Part shown: positions 42,749 to 50,548 of the stretch, piece by piece
Layout of the letters: every line of letters begins with the position of its first letter
Numbering within the stretch: the first letter of the stretch is position 1
Origin: Prevotella sp. UBA1705
GTDB taxonomy: Bacteria > Bacteroidota > Bacteroidia > Bacteroidales > Bacteroidaceae
Direction: 5' to 3'
NCBI GenBank assembly: GCA_002317385.1
Contig: DCJH01000025.1
Coordinates: forward strand, 1-64,000
DNA: 64,000 nt
The notes under the pieces: model-generated
What the model saw: only the letters and a program-made list of their open reading frames with translations
Databases searched by the model: none
Told to the model about the DNA's origin: nothing
Position numbers and translations under genes: made by a program

Positions 42749-43405
42749 TTATTTTGTCAGGCGTTTCAGGCCACGGATTCTGTCTTCCGGGTCCTTGGCA
42801 CCGAAGACATAGCTACCGCTCACCAGCACGTCTACACCCGCCTCGACCAGTCGGGGAGCCGTTTCGCCGTTCACGCCACCATCCACTTCGATGAGCGCAT
42901 GCGACCCACTCGCCTCGATCATGCGGCGCAGGCGCTGCACCTTAGCAATGGTGTTCTCGATGAATTTCTGTCCGCCGAAACCGGGGTTCACGCTCATCAG
43001 CAGCACCATGTCGGCCTCTTCGATCACGTCTTCGAGCATACTCACCGGCGTAGAGGGGTTGAGCACCACGCCCGCCTGCATGCCCGCCTCATGGATTTCG
43101 TGGATGGTGCGGTCCAGATGCGTACAGGCCTCATAGTGCACACTCATCATCATCGCCCCCAGGCGGGCCGTCTGGGCCACATATCGCTCGGGCTTCTGAA
43201 TCATAAAGTGCACGTCGAGCGGCTTCACGCATATCTTTTTCACCGCTTCCATCACCGGGAAGCCAAAAGAAATGTTGGGTACAAACGTGCCGTCCATCAC
43301 ATCGCAGTGCAGCCAGTCGGCCTCACTGCGGTTAATCATGTCTATATCTCCCTTCAGGTTGGCGAAGTCGGCGGCCAGCAACGAAGGGGAAACCATTGTC
43401 TTCAT
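42749..43405 (-). CDS. rpe: Ribulose-phosphate 3-epimerase
   Basis: The 218-residue protein is a complete TIM-barrel enzyme that interconverts ribulose 5-phosphate and xylulose 5-phosphate in the pentose phosphate pathway. Conserved sites are SPSLLAADFANL at the start, HCDVMDG with metal-binding His and Asp, DVHFMI with a second metal His, LMSVNPGFGGQKF with the phosphate and loop residues, and EVDGGVN with the catalytic Asp. Cytoplasmic. It is preceded, 38 bases upstream, by a 41-residue gene on the same strand. Confidence 0.97.
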   Translation of the reverse strand: MKTMVSPSLLAADFANLKGDIDMINRSEADWLHCDVMDGTFVPNISFGFPVMEAVKKICVKPLDVHFMIQKPERYVAQTARLGAMMMSVHYEACTHLDRTIHEIHEAGMQAGVVLNPSTPVSMLEDVIEEADMVLLMSVNPGFGGQKFIENTIAKVQRLRRMIEASGSHALIEVDGGVNGETAPRLVEAGVDVLVSGSYVFGAKDPEDRIRGLKRLTK

Positions 43406-43443
43406 GGAGAAGGTTTTTTGAAGTATTACGGGTTAAAACAAGT

Positions 43444-43569
43444 TTAGTTCATACACAGTGGCAGTTGGTCGCCGTCGCCTTTGATGGCTCTGTAGCTGTA
43501 GGCAATCTGCCGGATGATGCTCAACGTGGTCTCCGAAGGACCTTTTTCTTCAAGAGTAAAAAACTTCAT
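43444..43569 (-). CDS. Small 41-residue protein upstream of rpe
   Basis: The ORF reads MKFFTLEEKGPSETTLSIIR and then QIAYSYRAIKGDGDQLPLCM-N. It has a plausible amphipathic helix (about residues 13-28), no membrane segment and no cysteine pair. It is on the same strand as rpe and 38 bases upstream. The sequence gives no function; its balanced composition and clean start favour a real small protein. It resembles short hypothetical proteins seen in Bacteroidales genomes, but I cannot verify that here. Confidence 0.6.
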   Translation of the reverse strand: MKFFTLEEKGPSETTLSIIRQIAYSYRAIKGDGDQLPLCMN

Positions 43570-43681
43570 AGGCAATCTTCGATTTTGAAATCAACTATCC
43601 TTATAACGCCCACCTCAATCGCTTTATTACATGTCCACCAAAATATTATTAGGTCTTTTCATATAATTTTCATCTTTCCCC

Positions 43682-43713
43682 GTTGGCGATTAAGTATTTC
43701 TTTCGTATATTTG
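43682..43713 (+). promoter_or_regulatory. Predicted promoter of the CHB_HEX surface protein gene
   Basis: GTTG (43682-43685), a 20-base spacer and TATATTTG (43706-43713) fit the Bacteroidetes consensus. It lies about 36 bases before the ATG at 43750. Confidence 0.7.
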
Positions 43714-43749
43714 CAGGACTAACGTTTTTATTAATTAACACATTTATCT

Positions 43750-45177
43750 ATGAACAAAACATTACGCTTAACCTTATTCATGGTCATGGCCATGATCAGT
43801 TCGTTCGTTTCCGCTCAATCCTATTCCTATACTTTTGCCAAAGGAGACATTACCGGAGAAGGTGATGCAACCCTTGGGGGGATTACATGGAACGTGAGTG
43901 GAACATGGAATGCCACGGCATGGTTTGGATGGGATACATCTACCTACGCTAAGGGTATTCAGTTGGGTAGCAGCAAGAACTCTGCCAAGGCTATCACAAT
44001 CAAGACCAACGGCATTGCCGGCACCATCACTTCGGTTGTTGTTAATGCAGCAACGGCATCGGGTGGAACCGCAACTCTTGACGTAACCGTAGGTGGAACC
44101 AGCACGGGCGCCCAGGATTTGTCGTTAACGTCGACCGACTACACCTTCGAACCAAATGCTGCGGGTGAACTTGCCATTGTTTTCACGCAGCCGTCTACGC
44201 TCAAGGCGCTCTATATCAAGAGCATCAGCGTGACCTACTCTGCAACAGGAAACTTCGTTGCTGCCCCCACAATTGATGGCGCAACTCCGTTTGTTGGTTC
44301 TACAACCGTTACGCTTTCGGCTGAGACAGGTGCATCTATCTATTACACCACCGATGGCACCGACCCCACCAACGCATCGACTCTCTATGCAGCTCCCTTC
44401 CAGCTGACAAAGACCACTACCGTGAAAGCCATCGCCTACAAGGACGGCACAGCCAGCGCCGTGGTCTCCAAGGATTTCACTGCAGCCTATCAGGCTTCAG
44501 ACATTGCTGACTTCAAGGCCCAGGCCGACAAGACAGACCAGGTGCTGACGCTCACCAACGCACAGGTAATCTATGCCGATGCCTCCAACACCAACGTATA
44601 TGTTCGCGATAACACTGGTGCTATCTGCTTCTACAAGGCAGGTCTCGGCGTGGCCACGGGCGACGTGCTCAATGGCACAGTAGCCGGTACGCTGAGCATC
44701 TACAACAACTTGCCCGAGTTCGTTGCCAATACAGCGACCAACGCAGACAATATCACCAAGACTGCCGGTGCAGCCATCGACCCCGTAAGCGTGACGGTAA
44801 CTGCAGCCCAGGCTCCCCAGTATCTCTGCAACCTCGTGCAGATTTCGGGCGTGAAACTCGACTCTGTGGGCAACAAGCTCTTTGCTTATCAGGATGGCGA
44901 CTCTATCCAGGTGTACGACCAAATCAAGACCCTCACAGGCCAGACAGTGGTTACTCCGAGCGAGAACAACACCGTGACAGGCATCCTCGTGGTTTACAAG
45001 ACCACCTATGAAATCTATCCTATCACCGTCGATGGTATCGTTACTACCGCCATTGCCGACCTCAAGGCCGAGGCCGACGACGTGAACGCTCCCACCTTCA
45101 ACCTCGCTGGCCAGCGCGTAGGCGCCGACTACAAGGGTGTGGTGATTCGCAACGGCAAGAAGTTTATCCGCAGATAA
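43750..45177 (+). CDS. Secreted surface protein with CHB_HEX_C-type repeat and OB-fold-like domain
   Basis: The 475-residue protein has a signal peptide (MNKTLRLTLFMVMAMISSFV, cleaved after SA). Residues about 25-165 form a beta-rich domain that starts YSYTFAKGDITGEGDATLGG. Residues about 178-250 (TVTLSAETGASIYYTTDGTD and then TTTVKAIAYKDG) match the chitobiase/beta-hexosaminidase C-terminal fold. Residues about 255-410 (VLTLTNAQVIYADASNTNVY and VRDNTGAICFYKAGLGVATG) resemble OB-fold domains found in secreted nucleases and adhesins. The end FNLAGQRVGADYKGVVIRNG plus KKFIRR is the tail seen on many Prevotella surface proteins, related to type IX sorting tails. No catalytic site is recognised. 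Confidence 0.7.
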   Translation: MNKTLRLTLFMVMAMISSFVSAQSYSYTFAKGDITGEGDATLGGITWNVSGTWNATAWFGWDTSTYAKGIQLGSSKNSAKAITIKTNGIAGTITSVVVNAATASGGTATLDVTVGGTSTGAQDLSLTSTDYTFEPNAAGELAIVFTQPSTLKALYIKSISVTYSATGNFVAAPTIDGATPFVGSTTVTLSAETGASIYYTTDGTDPTNASTLYAAPFQLTKTTTVKAIAYKDGTASAVVSKDFTAAYQASDIADFKAQADKTDQVLTLTNAQVIYADASNTNVYVRDNTGAICFYKAGLGVATGDVLNGTVAGTLSIYNNLPEFVANTATNADNITKTAGAAIDPVSVTVTAAQAPQYLCNLVQISGVKLDSVGNKLFAYQDGDSIQVYDQIKTLTGQTVVTPSENNTVTGILVVYKTTYEIYPITVDGIVTTAIADLKAEADDVNAPTFNLAGQRVGADYKGVVIRNGKKFIRR

Positions 45178-45240
45178 CCCTTGGTTCTCTCCGTAGAACC
45201 CCATCGGTCCATCCCTTCGGGTAGACCCTAACAATAATAT

Positions 45241-45278
45241 AGGCTCCATCGTCTTCGTGCGATGGAGCCTTTTTCTTT
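45241..45278 (+). terminator. Terminator of the CHB_HEX surface protein gene
   Basis: A perfect 11-base stem (AGGCTCCATCG with CGATGGAGCCT) with loop TCTTCGTG is followed by TTTTCTTT. Confidence 0.9.
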
Positions 45279-45365
45279 GCCTCCCCAATCGGCTTTTGCA
45301 TGGGGTCTATCAGTCCATATCCCAACTCAGCCACCGCCATTCCCCACTCATCCGTGTGGGGACGG

Positions 45366-45565
45366 ATAAAAATAAATCCCGCCCAACATCATCAACGACG
45401 GAGGCGGGATACGAGTTTTATAGGTATAGATGATTAAGAATTGGATGCGGCAAGCCACACCTTTATGATATTGTAAGAGTATAAGGATCGGGCGAAAGTC
45501 ACTCCTTTGTCGCCGCGCGGCCCGGCGGATGGCAGCACCAGGCCTCTTTTTTACACCTATAACGC
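45366..45565 (-). ncRNA. Candidate small RNA (structure only)
   Basis: No gene is seen from 45279 to 45675. On the minus strand, TTATAGGT-type arms (45555-45562 and 45418-45425) are complementary and would close a 145-base structure. Right after it comes a terminator-like hairpin (ATCCCGCC with GGCGGGAT, 45376-45410) followed by TTTATTTTTATCC. AAAACTCGTA occurs on either side as a direct repeat. I see no consensus promoter, so this is a weak candidate. It could also be the terminator of an unknown antisense transcript. Confidence 0.3.
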
Positions 45566-45675
45566 CGCGGAAAGGCAAATCCCCTACGAGTTTTTCATCT
45601 TTTTTTGATATTTCTTGAGGATTTCTGTGCAAGTTTTCCGCACGAACGGCGTTTTAAGGGTAGAAGAAATTGATC

Positions 45676-46236
45676 ATGACAAACGTAGCGGCAGACAGGG
45701 AGGAAGAGATTGTCGGGCTATTCAGTCGGGGCGACGCGTCGGCGATGGACAGGCTATATGCCGACCACGCCGGCTACCTCACGGCTGTATGTGCTCGATA
45801 TATTGCCGACGACGATACCCTGAAAGATGTGCTCCAGGAGTCGATGATCAAGATTTTCACGCAGATAGGCTCTTTCGAATATCGGGGGCGCGGGTCGCTG
45901 CGCGCATGGATGAGCCGCATCGTGGTGAACGAGAGCTTGCAGATGCTGCGCCGACACCAGCGACAACCCCTCGCGCTGCTCGACACAGAGCCGCCCGACC
46001 TGCCCGACGAGGCGCCCGACACAGAGGGCATCGACGGCGACACGGTGACCCGGCTCATACGCCAACTGCCCGAGGGCTACCGAGCGGTGCTCAATCTTTA
46101 CGCCATCGAGGGACGCAGCCACAGGGAGATAGCCCAGCTGCTCGGCATCAAGCCAGATACCTCGGCATCGCAGTTTCATCGCGCTAAGAACATGCTGGCC
46201 CGACTCATCAAAGAATATAAACGAAGTAAGGTATGA
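45676..46236 (+). CDS. ECF sigma factor partnered with a beta-barrel anti-sigma protein
   Basis: The 186-residue protein starts at the ATG at 45676 (a TTG two codons earlier is unlikely). Region 2 is at about 20-85 (LKDVLQESMIKIFTQIGSFE and GSLRAWMSRIVVNESLQMLR) and region 4 at about 120-175 (IRQLPEGYRAVLNLYAIEGR and SHREIAQLLGIKPDTSASQF). The stop overlaps the start of the next gene by four bases, so the two are translationally coupled, as is usual for a sigma/anti-sigma pair. Confidence 0.93.
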   Translation: MTNVAADREEEIVGLFSRGDASAMDRLYADHAGYLTAVCARYIADDDTLKDVLQESMIKIFTQIGSFEYRGRGSLRAWMSRIVVNESLQMLRRHQRQPLALLDTEPPDLPDEAPDTEGIDGDTVTRLIRQLPEGYRAVLNLYAIEGRSHREIAQLLGIKPDTSASQFHRAKNMLARLIKEYKRSKV

Positions 46237-47546
46237 ACGACAATTGGATGAACCAACTCAGGAATCTCGCCGACGGCCACGAACAGACGCCGCCGGAGGG
46301 ACTGCTCGACGACGTGAAGCGAGAGATGTCGGCGCGCGGACTCATGCCTGCTTCGGCCACACGGCGTGCCGCCACGGTGCCGCTGTGGCGCAGACGATGG
46401 GTTGCCGCCGCTGCTGCCGCCCTGCTGCTCGCGGGCGTGGGCACCGTGGGCTATCTGCAGACCGGCCGACGGGATGCTCCGATGGCGCAGACTTCCACGC
46501 CTTTGATCCCCGCCAAGACTGCTCCGCAGACATCTCCTGCCGCTGAGGAGCCGGCCACTCCGACCGGTGCAGCACCTGCTTCGGCCCCGTCGGCCATCGG
46601 TAGACTTGTGGCCGTGGCACAGCATCTGGGCCAGCGATTGGGTCTCACGCCCGAAGCCTCTGCCACCTCTGCCGAAACCCCATGGATAGCCATGGCTGCG
46701 CCGACCGATGCGCCGGCCGTGGCCTCCGCCCCATTGGCCACCCCCACCGAGGCCCCGACGGCCCAAGCCGCCGAAGCCCGACAGGAGCCCAAACGCACGG
46801 AGCCCACCCGCCAGACCTATTCGGCGGCCAACTATTCCGCACCCACGCCACGCCACGCCAGCACCCGTGGCAGCCGTCTCGACTTCGGCGCCTACTATGG
46901 TGCGCAGCCCTCGCAGCGCGCCCAGATGGACGAATCGCTGCCCGCCGAGGCCTACAACTCCTACTCGCTGACGCAGTCGGACCCGCTCTTGCGCAACATT
47001 GGCCCGCTGGCCATGGCCGCCCTGCCCCCCGTAACCACCGAGAATCACCATCGTCCCCTGCGCATGGGCGTCTCCGTGAGATACCGCCTGTCGCCCCGCT
47101 GGAGCCTCATGACGGGCGTGAACTACAGCCGTCTCACCTCAGAGTTTACCGAAGAGGGCAGCGCCTACATGCAGTCTACCACGCAGAAGCTCCACTATAT
47201 CGGCATTCCCGTGAGCGCCAGCTACGACGTTTGGCAGAGTCGCCACGTCAGGGTCTATGCCAAGGCCGGAGGCGAAGTAGAGAAACTGGTGAAGGGACGA
47301 GCCACGGTGCAGACCACCTACGGTGCGCCTCGCCCGGCCTACACCGAGAATGTGAGTGAGCACCGGCCCGTGTTCAGCACCCATGCCGCCGCCGGCGTGG
47401 AGTATCAGCCGGCCAGCGTGGTGAGCGTCTTTGTCGAACCCGGCGCCTCCTACCATTTCAACAACGGCAGTGGGGTGCGCTCCGCCTACACCGCCCGCCC
47501 CTTGGATTTCACCCTCTCCGTGGGTCTCCGTCTCAACATCAGATAG
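46233..47546 (+). CDS. Putative dual-membrane anti-sigma factor with outer-membrane beta-barrel
   Basis: The 437-residue protein has a cytoplasmic N-terminus of about 54 residues (MNDNWMNQLRNLADGHEQTP), one helix at about 55-76 (VAAAAAALLLAGVGTVGYLQ), a linker of about 150 residues rich in A, P, T and S, and a C-terminal domain (about 250-437) with the alternating pattern of an eight-stranded outer-membrane barrel (MGVSVRYRLSPRWSLMTGVN, IGIPVSASYDVWQSRHVRVY, ending DFTLSVGLRLNIR). It thus has the parts to bind a sigma factor in the cytoplasm and to sit in both membranes. Proteins of this design in Bacteroides thetaiotaomicron have been called dual membrane-spanning anti-sigma (Dma) factors. 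Assignment is by architecture and position. Confidence 0.75.
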   Translation: MNDNWMNQLRNLADGHEQTPPEGLLDDVKREMSARGLMPASATRRAATVPLWRRRWVAAAAAALLLAGVGTVGYLQTGRRDAPMAQTSTPLIPAKTAPQTSPAAEEPATPTGAAPASAPSAIGRLVAVAQHLGQRLGLTPEASATSAETPWIAMAAPTDAPAVASAPLATPTEAPTAQAAEARQEPKRTEPTRQTYSAANYSAPTPRHASTRGSRLDFGAYYGAQPSQRAQMDESLPAEAYNSYSLTQSDPLLRNIGPLAMAALPPVTTENHHRPLRMGVSVRYRLSPRWSLMTGVNYSRLTSEFTEEGSAYMQSTTQKLHYIGIPVSASYDVWQSRHVRVYAKAGGEVEKLVKGRATVQTTYGAPRPAYTENVSEHRPVFSTHAAAGVEYQPASVVSVFVEPGASYHFNNGSGVRSAYTARPLDFTLSVGLRLNIR

Positions 47547-47795
47547 CATCCTCACCGAACGAGGCTTCCCTTCATTTTAATATCAAATGGCCTCTCTACA
47601 GGTAGCCCATTTCCTCCGTTCGCGATTACTACCTTTTCGTCTTGTCTTTAGGTAGTAATCGCGATGCGAAAAGGTAGTAAAGGTGAGAGGATTAGTACCA
47701 TATCGTCAGACGAATAGTATTTGATGGCGATGGGGTGGATGCTGGGCGTGGTTGCGCAGGGTATTACGGGCTTGCGAAGGCGGTGTGTATCAACG
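47547..47795. repeat. GGTAGTAATCG-type repeat in a gene-free gap
   Basis: No gene is seen. At 47624-47690 are CGATTACTACCTTTTCGTCT and its inverse, GGTAGTAATCGCGATGCGAA followed by AAGGTAGTAAAGG, and at 47691-47740 GATTAGTACC and TTTGATGGCGATGGGG. This matches the elements at 14796, 28350 and 38941. Confidence 0.65.
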
Positions 47796-47846
47796 AAAAA
47801 ATCCATATCTGCCCATGCGATGCAAGGGTAGATATGGATTTAAAAA
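47796..47846 (-). terminator. Terminator of the metalloprotease/SusCD operon
   Basis: AATCCATATCTGCCC pairs with GGGTAGATATGGATT (one G-U pair); on the minus strand it is followed by TTTTTTCGTTG. It lies 30 bases beyond the last gene. Confidence 0.85.
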
Positions 47847-47875
47847 AATGATGGGGTGGGGAAGAGACCGGATGA

Positions 47876-48709
47876 TTATCTCACGGTGATCTTCTTCACG
47901 TCTTTACCTCTTCTCACGATGTAGACGCCCTTCTTGAGGTCGGCCATCTGGGTCTCGGCTACCTGAGCGGCTACCAAGGTGCCGTCTACGGTATAGATAT
48001 CAGCCTTGAGGGTAGCGGGGGCAACACTGTGGATGCCCGTTGACTCGGCCTTCGGCGTGGTGATCTTGAAGCCGTGGATGAAGATGGTGTCGGGTGTGCC
48101 GTTGCGCAGCATGGCATACTTCGGAGTGTCGCTCTTGAAGGTGTTGCCAGAGGTTCCATTGGCTTTGTTTTCCAATCCGGTCACCTTGGATACACCATAA
48201 CGGGCGAAGGCATTGAACACGGAGTAGCCCACCACGAGGCCGAAGCCCGAAATCTTGGTGTCGGTAGAGGCATTGAGCTGCATGTAAACCTTGTTGGCGG
48301 CTGATACGCACACGGCAAACGTGGCGCAGGAGGGCATGCAAACCACGACGGCACCTCCGTTGTAGCTGCTAATTCCTGATGACGGCGGAAGGATGATACC
48401 ACCCTTGAGCGCTCCGGCTGTGCCGAGCTCGCCGTCGGTTCCGAAGCCCAGCATGTTGGCATCAACGGTGGTGGCGGGGAAGTCGGGAGCCACATTGGCA
48501 TAGACCATCTGTATCAACTTGCCGTTGGGATCTACGGCTTCGTTGCCCTCATCGATGAGGCCTACATATTTATCGACCTTGGCCTGGGTGTCGAGCCACA
48601 GCCATCCTTCGGCGTCCACGTCGGCTGCGTTGAACATATTATACTCCTGGGCGTGGAGGCCCGTAGCGGAGAGGAGGGCCATCATGACTAAAGTAAAAAT
48701 TTTCTTCAT
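47876..48709 (-). CDS. Secreted protein with T9SS-like C-terminal tail
   Basis: The 277-residue protein has a signal peptide (MKKIFTLVMMALLSATGLHA, then QEYNMFNAAD). The body (about 25-200) is beta-rich and rich in G, S, A and N, with MFNAADVDAEGWLWLDTQAK at the start, a pattern seen in uncharacterised Prevotella secreted proteins. The tail (about 215-277) reads DIYTVDGTLVAAQVAETQMA and then DLKKGVYIVRRGKDVKKITV-R, close to the type A sorting domain of the type IX system. It lies 63 bases after susD in the same direction and probably belongs to that operon. No enzymatic motif was found. Confidence 0.7.
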   Translation of the reverse strand: MKKIFTLVMMALLSATGLHAQEYNMFNAADVDAEGWLWLDTQAKVDKYVGLIDEGNEAVDPNGKLIQMVYANVAPDFPATTVDANMLGFGTDGELGTAGALKGGIILPPSSGISSYNGGAVVVCMPSCATFAVCVSAANKVYMQLNASTDTKISGFGLVVGYSVFNAFARYGVSKVTGLENKANGTSGNTFKSDTPKYAMLRNGTPDTIFIHGFKITTPKAESTGIHSVAPATLKADIYTVDGTLVAAQVAETQMADLKKGVYIVRRGKDVKKITVR

Positions 48710-48772
48710 ACGTTTTGGTGTTTAATGATTATTGATTGGTGTTACCCTTATTAAAGGGGTTGGAGGGAAGCA

Positions 48773-50548
48773 TTACACTTCCGTCCAACCTGGATTCTGT
48801 TTCACTCCGTGATATTTCACCTCGCTCCATGGGATGGGCAGGTAATATTGCTTGGCATTGAACTTGCGGATGCGGCTCGGGAAGCGGTTGAGGTTGCTCA
48901 CCTTGTAGGTATAGGTGCCGTCGCTCTTGAGGTCTATGCGTATGGCCTTGAGCGGATTGGACTCGCCATTGAACTTCTGCTCGGCGATTCCCCAGCGGAA
49001 GAAGTCCCAGTAGGTGGTCTCCTCGAAGGCCATTTCCACACGGCGCTCGTTCACAAGCTGCTCCCACGAGAGGCTCTGCAGGTGGTCCATGTGCACGCGC
49101 TCGCGTATCTTGTTGACCTGGGCGAGTGCTCCGGCGGTGTCGCCCAGGCGGTAGAGCACCTCGGCATAGTCGAGCACCACCTCGGCATAGCGCCAGATGA
49201 TGTAGTTCTGCTTGCTGGCGTAGGTCTCGTTGTCGTCGATGGTCTGGGCCGGATCGACAAACTTTCCGAGATAGTATCCGGTGCGCGTGAAGGCTGCGCT
49301 GGTGGATGTGCCATACTTGGTGATATCCACTCCGGCCACGTTGTTGGTGTAGTGCATGTCCATCACGTGGTTGCGATAGGTGCATCCGTCATACAGCACG
49401 TTGGCGTAGAAGCGGTAGTCGCGGTAGTCGTAGGGGTGCTGCGGATCGTAGGTCTTGCCGTCGCGCATGCCGTACTCGTCCACATGGTTCTGCGTGGGGG
49501 TATAGGCGGCAGTGATTCCGGTGAAGAATGGCGATGCCGCATCGCGGTCGAGGGTGTGGCCGAACTTCACGGAGTAGTCGCCGTCGTCGGAGTGCTGTAT
49601 CTCGAAGATCGACTCCTCACTGTTCTTGTTGATGAATATCTTGCGGTATTCGTCACGTATTCCATCCTGCGTGGTGGCGGCGATGGGGATGAGTTTGTAG
49701 GCGCCGAGGGCCATAAGCTCCTCGTAAGCCGCCTTGGCTTTCTCCAGCATCTCGCGCGAATGGTCGCCGTTGAAGCCCAGATAGCTCAGTGAGTCGGGCT
49801 TGTTTTGGAACACTTCGCTCGACGCCCAGAGGTAGGCCTTGGCCTTGAGCATGAGTGCAGCCCCCTTGGTGGCACGGCCCACGTTGGAGCCTGCGTTCTT
49901 CTCGGGCAGTGTCTTGGCAGCTTCGTCGGCCTCCTTCACGATGAAATCCACCATCTCCTGATACGAGGCGCGGGGGAATTTCTCGGCATTCTTCAGCGGG
50001 TCGTAGGTGTGGTCGATGATCATCACGCCACCGTGGAGACGCCAGAGAATATAATAATAGTACCCGCGCAGGAAGTGGGCCTCGCCGAAGACGCGCGTCT
50101 TCTGCTCCTCGTTCGTCATATTTCCCTCGTTCTCAAACATCTTGTTGATGGCCTGAATCTGGGTAAAATAGGAGTTCCAGTTATATCGAGCCCAGTTGGT
50201 GGTCTCGAGTTCGCTGCCCTTGAGCAGGTCGCCGTATCCGGCGTTGAACCAGTCGCTCTTGCCCACGGTGATCTGATCGCCAAACCAGGGCATATAGTAT
50301 TTGGAGGCATTCTTCACCAGCGCGATGCTCGGCACGAAGGTCTTGAAGCCCGGTCCGATGCCGCGGTACCACGAATTGACATATTCGTCGAGCAGCATGG
50401 AGTTGTGCCACACCTCCGTTTCGGAGATTTTGTTCATCGGAGCATCCTTGAAGATATCGTCGCAGGATACCAGGGTGGGCATCGCCATGGCGACAAGCCC
50501 ACCGAAGATGGTTTTCTTGAGGTTATTGAGAGTCATTGTTTTCATCAT
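48773..50548 (-). CDS. SusD/RagB-family nutrient-binding lipoprotein
   Basis: The 591-residue protein has a lipobox at LVSC (Cys29) after MPT, and a mature start DDIFKDAPMNKISETEVWHN. It has the helical SusD core, RVFGEAHFLRGYYYYILWRL (the FLRAxyYf motif here reading FLRGYYYYIL) and the C-terminal ERRVEMAFEETTYWDFFRWG, which is the classic ending motif (ERxxElaFEgxRwxDlrRw). It pairs with the SusC protein directly upstream: the two genes abut (SusC stop at 50549, SusD start at 50548). The substrate is unknown. Confidence 0.95.
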   Translation of the reverse strand: MMKTMTLNNLKKTIFGGLVAMAMPTLVSCDDIFKDAPMNKISETEVWHNSMLLDEYVNSWYRGIGPGFKTFVPSIALVKNASKYYMPWFGDQITVGKSDWFNAGYGDLLKGSELETTNWARYNWNSYFTQIQAINKMFENEGNMTNEEQKTRVFGEAHFLRGYYYYILWRLHGGVMIIDHTYDPLKNAEKFPRASYQEMVDFIVKEADEAAKTLPEKNAGSNVGRATKGAALMLKAKAYLWASSEVFQNKPDSLSYLGFNGDHSREMLEKAKAAYEELMALGAYKLIPIAATTQDGIRDEYRKIFINKNSEESIFEIQHSDDGDYSVKFGHTLDRDAASPFFTGITAAYTPTQNHVDEYGMRDGKTYDPQHPYDYRDYRFYANVLYDGCTYRNHVMDMHYTNNVAGVDITKYGTSTSAAFTRTGYYLGKFVDPAQTIDDNETYASKQNYIIWRYAEVVLDYAEVLYRLGDTAGALAQVNKIRERVHMDHLQSLSWEQLVNERRVEMAFEETTYWDFFRWGIAEQKFNGESNPLKAIRIDLKSDGTYTYKVSNLNRFPSRIRKFNAKQYYLPIPWSEVKYHGVKQNPGWTEV

